Part shown: piece by piece, positions 45,870 through 54,740 of the stretch
Position numbering within the stretch: the first letter of the stretch is position 1
Layout of the letters: each line of letters opens with the position of its first letter
Origin: an uncultured Bacteroidota bacterium
GTDB taxonomy: Bacteria; Bacteroidota; Bacteroidia; Chitinophagales; Chitinophagaceae
Length of the DNA stretch: 64,000 nt
Reading direction: 5' to 3'
Assembly (NCBI GenBank): GCA_903865435.1
Contig: CAIPJS010000077.1
Location: 1 to 64,000, forward strand
The notes under the pieces: generated by a model
Told to the model about the DNA's origin: nothing
What the model saw: only the letters and a program-made list of their open reading frames with translations
Databases searched by the model: none
Made by a program: the position numbers and the translations under genes

Positions 45870-48269
45870 ATGCCTTCAATTTTCAGGCTTTCGCTTATTT
45901 TACTGTTTTCAAGTTTCACCCTCCTTTCATTCGCACAACCAACTTCTATTTTAATTAAAGTAGTGGACGCAAAAAATTATCCCATAGGTTTTGCAAATAT
46001 TTTAGTAGTCAATAAATCTGACACGACTAAAAGAATCAATTCTATTTCAGATAGCATTGGGCTTGCTAAAATCAGTTTAACTACAAAAAATTCCTATCAA
46101 ATTAAAGTTTCGGCCATCGGCTATAAAAAATTCATCAAGGATTATGCCTTGAATGAACAAAGTTCCATTGCCATTAAACTTGTAGAAGATCCCAATCAAT
46201 TAAAAGAAGTAGTGGTAAAATCATCGAAGCCGCTTATAAGGCAAGAAGATGATAAGTCGGTGGTGGATCCAGAACCTTTGGCAGCAAGTTCTACCAATGC
46301 TTATGAAACCGTAGAAAAAGTGCCAGGTATTTTTATAGACCAAGATGGCAATATTTATTTAAATGGTTTGACGCCTGCAGGGGTACAAATCAATGGGCGC
46401 GATTTAAAAATGAGCACAGCAGATGTGGCTATTTTATTAAAAAGTTTACCGCCCAATGCCATACAAAAAATTGAATTGATTAGAACACCTTCTGCTAAAT
46501 ACGATGCTTCGGGTGGAGGAGGATTGGTAAATATTATTTTAATGAAAGGCGTAAAATTAGGAGTGAATGGATCTGTCAATAGTGGATTTGCCCAAGGAAA
46601 ATATGGCAATCAATTCATTGGTTTTAATTTAAACAACAACAACGATAAATTAAGTTCTTATATTAATGCACAGTACAGCAAAAACGATGGCTATACCATT
46701 ACCAATACTGATAGAACCATCACCCTTGATTCTGTATTGAGACAACAAGCCAATGCTGTTTCGCCCAATACTTCTGTAAACATGGGTTATGGTTTTGGTA
46801 AGACCCTTAAAGACAAATGGGACTTAAATTATGATGGAAGAATGAGTCAGAATAAATTTGACAATACCAGTAATAGCGAATCTTTCTTGCACCAAATTTC
46901 AACCAATCAAAACAGTGGGAATTTAAAATCTTATGTTGATAATAAAGGCAAAAATAATTTTATCAATCAATCTTTTAGAGCAAAATTAAAATTGGATACC
47001 GTGGGAGGTGAATGGATCAATGATGTTTCTTTTAATTTTTCCAATAGCATTACCGATCAAAACTATAATAATGTATTGGTGAGCAATAATTCTAATACAG
47101 GTGGTAATGGCAATTATGGCAATGATAGAAATTATTTCACCTTTCAATCCGACTTTAAGAAAAAGGCGCTGGGTTTGAATATAGAATCTGGATTTAAAAC
47201 TTCTGTGTTAAATTTTAACAATCATTCTGATTATACAAAAAATGTGTTAGGGCAAACTTTAGCCGATCCTTTTCGTACCAGTAGTTTTAAATATACCGAG
47301 CAAATTAATGCAGGTTATCTGCAAGCTTCAAAAACCTGGGGTCCAGTTATTTTAAAAGTAGGTTCGAGAGTCGAACAAACCATTATGCAGGGACATCAAC
47401 TTATTCCAAAGGATACTACATTTTCGGTGAATAGGGCAGATGCATTTCCTTATGTGTATTTAAGTAGAAAGATCATCATGATTATGAATTATGAATTGCG
47501 TGGATTTTTAGTGTATCGAAAATCTATCAGCAGACCCTCTTATGATTATCTTAATCCATTTGCGAAATATGTAGATCCATTTTTATACGAAGTGGGAAAT
47601 CCAAAATTGAAACCTCAGTTTACTACCAATTACGAAGCCAATATAAGTGTGGATGATAAACCGTTGTTTGCATATGGCGTCAATGAAACTACAGATATCT
47701 TTACCAATGTGGTGTATCAATCTCCTACCAACAAACAAGTAAGTTATAGAACTTATGATAATTTAGGAAAGAGTAGGGAAACTTATTTTAGAATTATTGG
47801 TGTGATTCCTCCAGGTAAAAAATATTTTGCGGTATTGGGTACGCAATACAATCGAAATGATTATACTGGTTTTTACGAGGGCAAGCCCATTTCTTTTAAC
47901 AGAGGCACATGGTCTATATTTTCATTTCATTCTTATAAAATAGATGGATTGTCCACAATCACTTTTAATGGATTCTGGAGATTCAAAGGCCAACAACAAT
48001 TTTATGAGTTGTCTGATTTTGGCACATTAAATACTTCAATCAATAGGCAATTTTTAAAGAAAAAATTAGTGGTCACAGCCAGCTACAACGATTTTTTATT
48101 TACCAACAACAATCATTTCGAATTGCATCAAGGCTCACAAAATGCAATTGGCTATAGAGAAACCGATTCAAGAAGATTTGGTATTTCCTTACGTTATAAT
48201 TTTGGTTTCAAACCCAAAGAAAATAAATTGGAAATGTTAGATCAGGGGGGTGGTCCTGAAAAAAATTAG
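45870..48269 (+). CDS. Outer-membrane beta-barrel receptor with carboxypeptidase-like domain
   Basis: The 799-residue protein has a signal peptide (LSLILLFSSFTLLSFAQ), a CarboxypepD_reg-like Ig domain (about residues 24-105), a plug-like segment (AYETVEKVPGIFID, GVQINGRDLKMS, IELIRTPSAKYDASGGGG) and a large C-terminal beta-barrel. This is the OMP_b-brl_3-type TonB-dependent-receptor-like layout. It is not SusC and has no SusD partner. The substrate is unknown; it may serve metal or signal uptake. The gene begins 17 nt after tRNA-Ala. Confidence 0.85.
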   Translation: MPSIFRLSLILLFSSFTLLSFAQPTSILIKVVDAKNYPIGFANILVVNKSDTTKRINSISDSIGLAKISLTTKNSYQIKVSAIGYKKFIKDYALNEQSSIAIKLVEDPNQLKEVVVKSSKPLIRQEDDKSVVDPEPLAASSTNAYETVEKVPGIFIDQDGNIYLNGLTPAGVQINGRDLKMSTADVAILLKSLPPNAIQKIELIRTPSAKYDASGGGGLVNIILMKGVKLGVNGSVNSGFAQGKYGNQFIGFNLNNNNDKLSSYINAQYSKNDGYTITNTDRTITLDSVLRQQANAVSPNTSVNMGYGFGKTLKDKWDLNYDGRMSQNKFDNTSNSESFLHQISTNQNSGNLKSYVDNKGKNNFINQSFRAKLKLDTVGGEWINDVSFNFSNSITDQNYNNVLVSNNSNTGGNGNYGNDRNYFTFQSDFKKKALGLNIESGFKTSVLNFNNHSDYTKNVLGQTLADPFRTSSFKYTEQINAGYLQASKTWGPVILKVGSRVEQTIMQGHQLIPKDTTFSVNRADAFPYVYLSRKIIMIMNYELRGFLVYRKSISRPSYDYLNPFAKYVDPFLYEVGNPKLKPQFTTNYEANISVDDKPLFAYGVNETTDIFTNVVYQSPTNKQVSYRTYDNLGKSRETYFRIIGVIPPGKKYFAVLGTQYNRNDYTGFYEGKPISFNRGTWSIFSFHSYKIDGLSTITFNGFWRFKGQQQFYELSDFGTLNTSINRQFLKKKLVVTASYNDFLFTNNNHFELHQGSQNAIGYRETDSRRFGISLRYNFGFKPKENKLEMLDQGGGPEKN

Positions 48270-48285
48270 TAATAACTTTAGATAC

Positions 48286-49476
48286 TTATAATTGTTGAGT
48301 CAATGCCAATACACTCATCGTTCCCATCATTACTACGACCATCCAGCCCATGGCCTCAATCCAAATAGGATATTTGTATTGTTTTAAGATGGGTAATTTT
48401 CTGCCAGCAATGAGCATAATAGAAAGTGCAAAAGGTAAAATAAATCCATTCACGAGTCCTGCCATCAACAACAATTCTTTAGGCTTGCCTAAGAAAATAA
48501 AAATACTTGTAGAAATTACAATAAAAGCAGTAATGCATTTACGTTCGTTTTGTAAAATTTTAATTTTTAAATTTTTAATAAAACTATAAGAAGTATAAGA
48601 AGAGCCAATTACCGAAGAAATGGCTGCACTCCAAAGTACAATACCAAAAATAAATAAGCCCCATCTTCCACCCGCCGATTCAAATACAGTGGCGGCTGGA
48701 TTGTTCTTATCTAAATGAATGCCTTGGCTTACCACACCTACTGCTGCAAGAAATAAAATAAAACGCATTAAAGAGGAAATTAAAATGCCTGTGGTAGCAC
48801 TTTTAGTGACAAACTTGATGTGTTCAGTTCCTGAAATACCCGCATCTATTAATCGGTGTGCGCCCGAAAAAGTAATGTAACCACCCACTGTTCCGCCTAC
48901 AATGGTTACAATGGCCAGTAAAGAAATTTTTTCTGGAATAAAAGTATGATGTACTGCTTCTAAAATAGGAGGGTGTGCTGCGTATACAATGAGTAAGGTC
49001 AATCCTATTTTTAAAATGCCTAAAATTTTAGTGAGTTGATCTAAGACTTTTCCAATTTCATCTACCCAAAAAATAACAATGGCCACGATGCCACTTAGCA
49101 TGGCCCCTTTGGCAAAGGAAATACCTGTTAAAATATTTAATGCCAATCCGCAGCCTGCAATATTGCCAATATTAAAAGCGAAGCCACCTAGTACTACTAA
49201 TAAAGAAAGTAAATGACCTAAACCAGGAAACAATTCATTGGCAATTTCTTGCGCGCGCATTCCACTTAAAGTAATGGCACGCCAAATATTTATCTGTGCG
49301 CCAAAATCTAAAATGATAGAAAGTAAAATTACAAAACCAAAACTGGTAATGAGTTGTTCGGTATAAAATGATGTTTGTGTCAAAAATCCAGGACCGATGG
49401 ATGAATTGGCCATTAAAAATGCAGCGCCTAAACTTAGGCCAGTCATGGATTTTAAAGGGCTGCTAGTTTTAGACAT
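48286..49476 (-). CDS. NRAMP-related membrane transporter next to pxpA
   Basis: The product (396 residues from ATG 49476; 402 from ATG 49494) has about 11 membrane helices and the NRAMP fold. It is the kind found next to pxpA in other bacteria, such as B. subtilis ycsG next to ycsF. The metal-site motif DPGN of helix 1 reads GPGF (SSIGPGFLTQT), and helix 6 has FSGAHR in place of the usual MPH. So it may not carry Mn/Fe; 5-oxoproline or another solute is possible. It overlaps the end of pxpA by 8 nt. Confidence 0.82.
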   Translation of the reverse strand: MSKTSSPLKSMTGLSLGAAFLMANSSIGPGFLTQTSFYTEQLITSFGFVILLSIILDFGAQINIWRAITLSGMRAQEIANELFPGLGHLLSLLVVLGGFAFNIGNIAGCGLALNILTGISFAKGAMLSGIVAIVIFWVDEIGKVLDQLTKILGILKIGLTLLIVYAAHPPILEAVHHTFIPEKISLLAIVTIVGGTVGGYITFSGAHRLIDAGISGTEHIKFVTKSATTGILISSLMRFILFLAAVGVVSQGIHLDKNNPAATVFESAGGRWGLFIFGIVLWSAAISSVIGSSYTSYSFIKNLKIKILQNERKCITAFIVISTSIFIFLGKPKELLLMAGLVNGFILPFALSIMLIAGRKLPILKQYKYPIWIEAMGWMVVVMMGTMSVLALTQQL

Positions 49477-50251
49477 ATTTAATTGGGATGGCATTATTTT
49501 TTAAACTTTCATGCAAAGCACTTACAATTTCAAATGCATGAGGCCCATCTCCATGCACACAAACAGTATTGGCTTCAATATCAATAGGCGTGCCATGCGC
49601 CGTAGCTACTTTTTTATCAAAAATAATTGTAAGCACTTGCGAGCAAGCTTCTTGGGCATCATCAATCATAGCGTGATCTAGGTATCTTGGTGTTAAAGAA
49701 CCATCTTGTTGATAGGTTCTATCCGCAAAAACTTCATTCGCAAAAGGTTGTCCCAATATTTTTGCTTGGGTAATGGTATGACTTCCACTTAATCCATAAA
49801 TAATTAAATCTGGATCTATGGCTTGAATGGTTTGAATAAAAATTTTGCTAAGTGCTGCATCTTTCGCACAATCGTTGTACAAAGCGCCATGCAATTTAAC
49901 ATGATGTAAACTGACACCTAAGGGTAAGGCAATTCTTTCAAACACATACATTTGCTCTGCTATGAGTTCGGCCATCTCCAACAATGAAACCATCTGTGAA
50001 ACTCTTCCAAAATTGATTTTATCATCATAACCAGGATGCGCGCCTATCGCCACATTGTTTTTCAATGCAAGCTCAATTGTTTTTTTGATAGAATCGGTAT
50101 TGCCTGCATGGTAACCACATGAAATATTCGCACTACTAATCAAAGGCATTATTTCGGCTTCATTACCCATGCCTTCGCCCATATCACAATTCAGGTCAAT
50201 GGATAAACCCTTTTTGAATTTGTTGGTATAGTTGATGTGCGGTGTTGACAT
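49469..50251 (-). CDS. pxpA: 5-oxoprolinase subunit PxpA (LamB/YcsF family)
   Basis: PxpA works with PxpB and PxpC to open 5-oxoproline to glutamate with ATP. The 260-residue product starts with the signature SIDLNCDMGEGMGNEAE and ISCGYHAGN, followed by AIGAHPGYDD, HVKLHGALYNDC, EVFADRTYQQDGSLTPR and VHGDGPHA near the C-terminus; these are the conserved polar residues of the family. It overlaps the end of pxpC by 56 nt and the start of the NRAMP gene, so all three are tightly coupled. Confidence 0.93.
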   Translation of the reverse strand: MSTPHINYTNKFKKGLSIDLNCDMGEGMGNEAEIMPLISSANISCGYHAGNTDSIKKTIELALKNNVAIGAHPGYDDKINFGRVSQMVSLLEMAELIAEQMYVFERIALPLGVSLHHVKLHGALYNDCAKDAALSKIFIQTIQAIDPDLIIYGLSGSHTITQAKILGQPFANEVFADRTYQQDGSLTPRYLDHAMIDDAQEACSQVLTIIFDKKVATAHGTPIDIEANTVCVHGDGPHAFEIVSALHESLKNNAIPIKYV

Positions 50252-51104
50252 TGGTTAAACTAAAATGAAAGGCTGTATCATTTTTTAATTGAGCAAATCT
50301 TGGTAAATCTACCAAAATAATTTGACCCAAATTCGCATAACCGCCAATGGTTTGGTGATCGGCCATCAATACCGTCACAGAACCATTGGGTAAAAGTTGC
50401 AAGGTACCTCTGGTTACCCCAGCAGATAAATATTGATTGGGCCTGTTTAAATCTAACAATGGTCCTTTTAATAAATAACCCATTCTATTGCTTTGCAAAG
50501 TGGATTGAAAAGGTTTTGATAATAATTGATTCAAAGCTGCATCAGTTAAATGCTCCCAAGCTGGACCAGGTAGTATTCTAATAGATGATTGATTGTGAAT
50601 CAATTGTGCCCATTCTTGTGAGCGGGCAAGGATGGCTGCTTTGGCTGGCCCTTGCTCATTTGTAATTGGTTTGAAAGGGTAGATAGCTCCTTTTTGTAAG
50701 CGCCCATCCAAATGGCTATAGCTATCTAGCCAAGCTTCCTTTTCTAAATGGCCTTCAATAGCCAAATAAGCCACTTTGCCAGTTAATGGTTTTACAAATG
50801 TAAGCACATCATTTGGGTGCACTTGAATGGGCTCATTCAATGTAATGACCGCTTTGTTAATTGTTGGAACAAAATTTGCACCAGTGATACAAATTTTATA
50901 AGCCGCATTAAATAAAAAACTGCTTGCAGGAAAATGCAACTCAAAAACAGGTTGATCTAATTTATTATTTAAAATATAATTACTTAATTGTGCAGAAAAA
51001 AAATCTAATGCGCCATGGGGTTGTATGCCAAGATGCTGAAACCCATACCTGCCTTTGTCTTGAAGTGAGTCTGCAATTCCTGCTTTTATAATTTCAATGG
51101 ACAT
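50196..51104 (-). CDS. pxpC: 5-oxoprolinase subunit PxpC (KipA-like)
   Basis: PxpC is the biotin-dependent-carboxyltransferase-like (allophanate hydrolase subunit 2) partner of PxpB. The 302-residue product has DSLQDKGRYGFQHLGI, GALDFFSAQLSN, ICITGANF, LDGRLQKGAIYP, RILPGPAWEHL and SNRMGYLLKGP, TRGTLQLLPNG and VLMADHQTIGGYANLG, all in family order. Upstream of the ATG is a long AT-rich stretch with no clear TAnnTTTG box. pxpB, normally adjacent, lies 11 kb away. Confidence 0.92.
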   Translation of the reverse strand: MSIEIIKAGIADSLQDKGRYGFQHLGIQPHGALDFFSAQLSNYILNNKLDQPVFELHFPASSFLFNAAYKICITGANFVPTINKAVITLNEPIQVHPNDVLTFVKPLTGKVAYLAIEGHLEKEAWLDSYSHLDGRLQKGAIYPFKPITNEQGPAKAAILARSQEWAQLIHNQSSIRILPGPAWEHLTDAALNQLLSKPFQSTLQSNRMGYLLKGPLLDLNRPNQYLSAGVTRGTLQLLPNGSVTVLMADHQTIGGYANLGQIILVDLPRFAQLKNDTAFHFSLTNVNTAHQLYQQIQKGFIH

Positions 51105-51514
51105 TTATTATTTTTTTCTTTGAAAGCATCTAAATTATTTTTTTATTTTCTAGAAAAAATATTTCCATTGCCAATATTAAACAAAACTAATTTAGTAATA
51201 CAATAATGAAAAGTTGAAGTTTGATTTTTTAGCGAATCATTTTCTTCTTTTGTAGGGGTTTTCGTTAAAGTTGGAAAAAAACGCAGAAACCTCTCAAAAA
51301 TCCACTTTTTTAGGCTAAAAGCTAATTTTGTTGAAGCTTTAGGCCAAAAATGGCTTAAAAAGTACTTAGAACTAATTCTTGTATGTGTAGTTTTTACACA
51401 TTGATGTGCAATAAATTTTTAAAAAAAACTTGATAATCAGTTGTTCTTGTTAAGTAATTGTTATATAATTGTTATGCTAAACCTAATAAAATTTTTAAAT
51501 CAAACCCGAATACT
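51105..51514. other. 410-nt divergent intergenic region with susC leader hairpins
   Basis: No gene is seen. A forward -7 box TAATTTTG lies at 51323-51330, giving a leader of about 180 nt for susC. GGCTAAAAGCT (51313-51323) can pair with AGCTTTAGGCC (51335-51345) with one mismatch, while GCCA (51343-51346) can instead pair with TGGC (51351-51354); the two structures exclude each other. A direct repeat AATTGTTAT occurs twice near 51455-51475. There is no terminator-like T-run in the leader. Confidence 0.55.
51323..51330 (+). promoter_or_regulatory. -7 box TAATTTTG for susC operon
   Basis: TAATTTTG lies 185 nt before the susC ATG. It overlaps the left arm of the inverted repeat, so a regulator binding that repeat would meet RNA polymerase. 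Confidence is moderate because the region is very AT-rich. Confidence 0.45.
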
Positions 51515-54500
51515 ATGCAAAAATTCCTACGTTTAATTACGGTTCCTTTGTTACTATGGGGTCTTGTTGCGACTGCGCAAACAAGAACTATAAAAGGACA
51601 AGTAGTTTCAGCTACAGACGGTAAAGCCGTTGCTGGTGCTACAATTTCAGTTAATGGACAAAAAGTCGCTGCAATCGCAAGCGAAGATGGTTCATTCGCT
51701 GTAACGGTTTCTGGCAATGTTACTTTATCAGTAAAATCCGTTGGATTTTCTAATAAAACTGTAGCAGTTGCAGGAAGTCAAAATACTATCAAGATTACTC
51801 TTAACGAGGAATCATCTCAATTAAATGAGATCGTTGTAACTGGTTATACCGCTCAAAAGAGAAAAGAAATTACTGGTGCGGTATCAGTTGTAAACGTAAA
51901 AGACATGAAATCAGTTCCTTCAGGTACTGCAGAGCAAATGTTACAAGGCCAGGCTTCTGGTGTAACAATCATTGGTTCTGGTAGCCCAGGAGAAAACAGT
52001 AACGTGTTTGTACGTGGTATTACTTCATTTGGTAACTCAACTCCACTTATTATCGTTGACGGAGTTCAATCAGCTCCTGGTGATATGACGATGTTGCATG
52101 ACTTAAATGCAAACGACATTGAATCAGTTCAAGTATTGAAAGATGGTCAAGCTGCGATATACGGTGCTCGTGGATCTGCTGGTGTTATCATTGTTACAAC
52201 TAAGAAAGGAAGAGGCAAACCAACTATCACTTATGATGGTTATACTGGTATGCAAGTTCCAAAATCTGGTAACGTATGGAACAAATTAGATCCTCAAGGT
52301 ATGGCTGATTTATATTTCTTAGCTGCAAAGAACTCAGGTCAAGTAGATGCTAACGGTAACGTTGTATCTGGACAATATGGTACAGGTAAAACTCCAGTTT
52401 TGCCAGACTTTATTAAGGCTGGTTCTAAATCTGGTGTTTCTGCTTCAGATCCTGCAACTAACTTAGCTCTTTATAATAATAGCTATTCTAAAGGCAATAT
52501 CTACTTAATCGTTCCAGCTAATAAGCAAGGTACTGATTGGTGGGGTGAGTTGTTCAAAACAGCTCCAATGTCTAGCCATAGCGTAACTGCTACAGGTGGT
52601 ACAGACAAATCAACTTACTTATTCTCATTAAACTATTTCGATCAACAAGGTACTTTGTTGAATACTTATTTAAAGCGTTACTCTGCAAGGGTGAACACTA
52701 CTTGGAATCCAAAAAGCAATATTCGTATTGGTGAAAACTTAGCTGTTTTCTACAAAGACAACCCAAAAATTGGTAACAACCAAGAAGGTAATGCGGTAAA
52801 CCTTACTGCATGGGAGCAACCAATCATCCCTAAATTAGATGCAGGTGGTGGATATGGTGGTACAGCTGGTTCTGAGTTAGGAAACTCTTCTAACCCTTAT
52901 GCGAACCAAATGCGTGCTAAAGACAATAAAAACAACGACTGGCAAATTCAAGGTAATGTGTTTGCTGAAGTTGATTTGGCTAAGCACTTAACTGCTAAAA
53001 CAGTATTTGGTGGTAACTTAGATAACTATTATGGTTTCTATCATAACTACCGTACTTATGAGAATGCTGAAAATGGAGCATCTAATGGATATGGTGAGTA
53101 CAGTGGTTTCAACAACAACTGGAACTTCACAAATACATTAAGTTATTCTAACATCTTCAAGCAAGACCATAGTGTTAAGTTAATGGCTGGTTATGAGTCA
53201 TTAAAAGTATCTGGTCGTCAAGTGGGTGGTTCTAGAGTGAACTACTATTCTGATAACGTAGATTACTTAAGTTTAAATACAGGTTCTCCAATTGGACAAA
53301 ACAACTATAGTAACTATTACAATACTACTGGTACATCAATCTTAGCTAAAGTAGATTATGCTTACAAAGACAAATACTTAGTTGGTTTGAATGGTCGTCG
53401 TGATGGTAGTTCAGTTTTTGGACCAAATACACGTTATGGTAATTTCTGGTCAGCTTCTGCTGGTTGGATGGTATCTAACGAAGATTTCTTTAAAAATGTA
53501 AAATTTGTCAATTCACTTAAAGTACGTGGTAGCTATGGTATCTTAGGATCTATCTCTAACGTAGGTGCATTGAACCAATATACTACTTATGGTGGTAGTG
53601 GTGGATCTTCTTATTATGACTTAAACGGTACTTCTAATTCAACTGTTTTAGGATTCTATGCAACTAACTTGGGTAACTTAAGTACAGGTTGGGAGCAAGA
53701 TAAAATCTTAGATTTCGGTGTGGATGCGACTGTTTTAAACAATAAATTAGATATCACTTTTGATTGGTACAAAAAAACAATCAATGGTTTGTTATTCCAA
53801 GACCAAGCTCCTGCTGTAATTGGAGTAGGTTCTAATTTACCTCAGGTGAATATTGGTGATATGCAAAACACTGGTATTGATTTAGGTTTAACTTACCGCG
53901 GAAAAATTAACAATGATGTAAGCTATACTGTAGGTGCTAATTTAGGTGCGTACAAAAGTACCATCTTAAATATCCCAGGTTCTGCTGGTTTCTTTGAAGC
54001 TGCAGGAACACACAATACAGGTAATCAAGTAAGAGATCAAATTGGACATCCAGTAGGTTCTTTCTTTGGTTATAAAATTGCTGGAATTTATCAATCAGCT
54101 GCTGATGTAGCTGCTTCACCTACAGAAACAGATGCTGCTCCAGGTCGTTTCAAATATGTGGATGTGAACCATGATGGTAAAATCGATGACAACGATAGAA
54201 CTTTCTTTGGTAATCCAAACCCAGCGTTCACTTTAGGTTTAAATTTAGGACTTACTTACAAGCGCTTTGATTTCTCTACTGTGCTTTATGGATCTTTCGG
54301 AAACGATATCATGAACTACACTCGTTACTTCCAAGATTTCTATCCTCAGTTCCAGAACTCAAAAAGTATTCCTTTGTTAACTCAATCTTGGTTGCCTACC
54401 AGAACTAATACTAAGTATCCAATTGTTGAAAACGGATCTTACTTTAGTACCAATGGTGTAATTAACAACTTCTATGTTGAAGATGGCTCTTTTGTAAGAG

Positions 54501-54721
54501 TTAAACAATTAAGTGTTGGTTATACAATTGATCCAGTAGCTTTAAAAAGATATGGTATCGAAAAAGCGCGTATTTATTTACAAGGTGCTAACTTATTCAC
54601 CTTTACTAAATACTCAGGTTTAGATCCAGAAATTAGTGGTAGCTCAGTTTCTTTTGGAGTTGACTACGGTAACTATCCTCCTTCTAAGACTTTTAACATT
54701 GGAGTAAGCCTTACTTTTTAA
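51515..54721 (+). CDS. SusC/RagA family TonB-linked outer-membrane protein
   Basis: The 1068-residue barrel imports a substrate delivered by its SusD lid. It has a signal peptide (LITVPLLLWGLVATAQ), a carboxypeptidase-like domain (IKGQVVSATDGKAVAGATIS), a plug with QVLKDGQAAIYGARGSAGVI, and a C-terminal DVNHDGKIDDNDRTFFGNP segment characteristic of SusC. ATG 51515 is the start; an upstream TTG (51458) would spoil the signal peptide. susD follows after 19 nt. The plausible substrate is not indicated by a linked glycoside hydrolase inside the operon. Confidence 0.94.
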   Translation: MQKFLRLITVPLLLWGLVATAQTRTIKGQVVSATDGKAVAGATISVNGQKVAAIASEDGSFAVTVSGNVTLSVKSVGFSNKTVAVAGSQNTIKITLNEESSQLNEIVVTGYTAQKRKEITGAVSVVNVKDMKSVPSGTAEQMLQGQASGVTIIGSGSPGENSNVFVRGITSFGNSTPLIIVDGVQSAPGDMTMLHDLNANDIESVQVLKDGQAAIYGARGSAGVIIVTTKKGRGKPTITYDGYTGMQVPKSGNVWNKLDPQGMADLYFLAAKNSGQVDANGNVVSGQYGTGKTPVLPDFIKAGSKSGVSASDPATNLALYNNSYSKGNIYLIVPANKQGTDWWGELFKTAPMSSHSVTATGGTDKSTYLFSLNYFDQQGTLLNTYLKRYSARVNTTWNPKSNIRIGENLAVFYKDNPKIGNNQEGNAVNLTAWEQPIIPKLDAGGGYGGTAGSELGNSSNPYANQMRAKDNKNNDWQIQGNVFAEVDLAKHLTAKTVFGGNLDNYYGFYHNYRTYENAENGASNGYGEYSGFNNNWNFTNTLSYSNIFKQDHSVKLMAGYESLKVSGRQVGGSRVNYYSDNVDYLSLNTGSPIGQNNYSNYYNTTGTSILAKVDYAYKDKYLVGLNGRRDGSSVFGPNTRYGNFWSASAGWMVSNEDFFKNVKFVNSLKVRGSYGILGSISNVGALNQYTTYGGSGGSSYYDLNGTSNSTVLGFYATNLGNLSTGWEQDKILDFGVDATVLNNKLDITFDWYKKTINGLLFQDQAPAVIGVGSNLPQVNIGDMQNTGIDLGLTYRGKINNDVSYTVGANLGAYKSTILNIPGSAGFFEAAGTHNTGNQVRDQIGHPVGSFFGYKIAGIYQSAADVAASPTETDAAPGRFKYVDVNHDGKIDDNDRTFFGNPNPAFTLGLNLGLTYKRFDFSTVLYGSFGNDIMNYTRYFQDFYPQFQNSKSIPLLTQSWLPTRTNTKYPIVENGSYFSTNGVINNFYVEDGSFVRVKQLSVGYTIDPVALKRYGIEKARIYLQGANLFTFTKYSGLDPEISGSSVSFGVDYGNYPPSKTFNIGVSLTF

Positions 54722-54740
54722 ATTTTAAATTAATTATAAA

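Noticed and set aside
50196..50251. Frameshift between pxpC and pxpA
   Set aside because: Both proteins are complete with intact family motifs; the 56-nt overlap is a true gene overlap in different frames.
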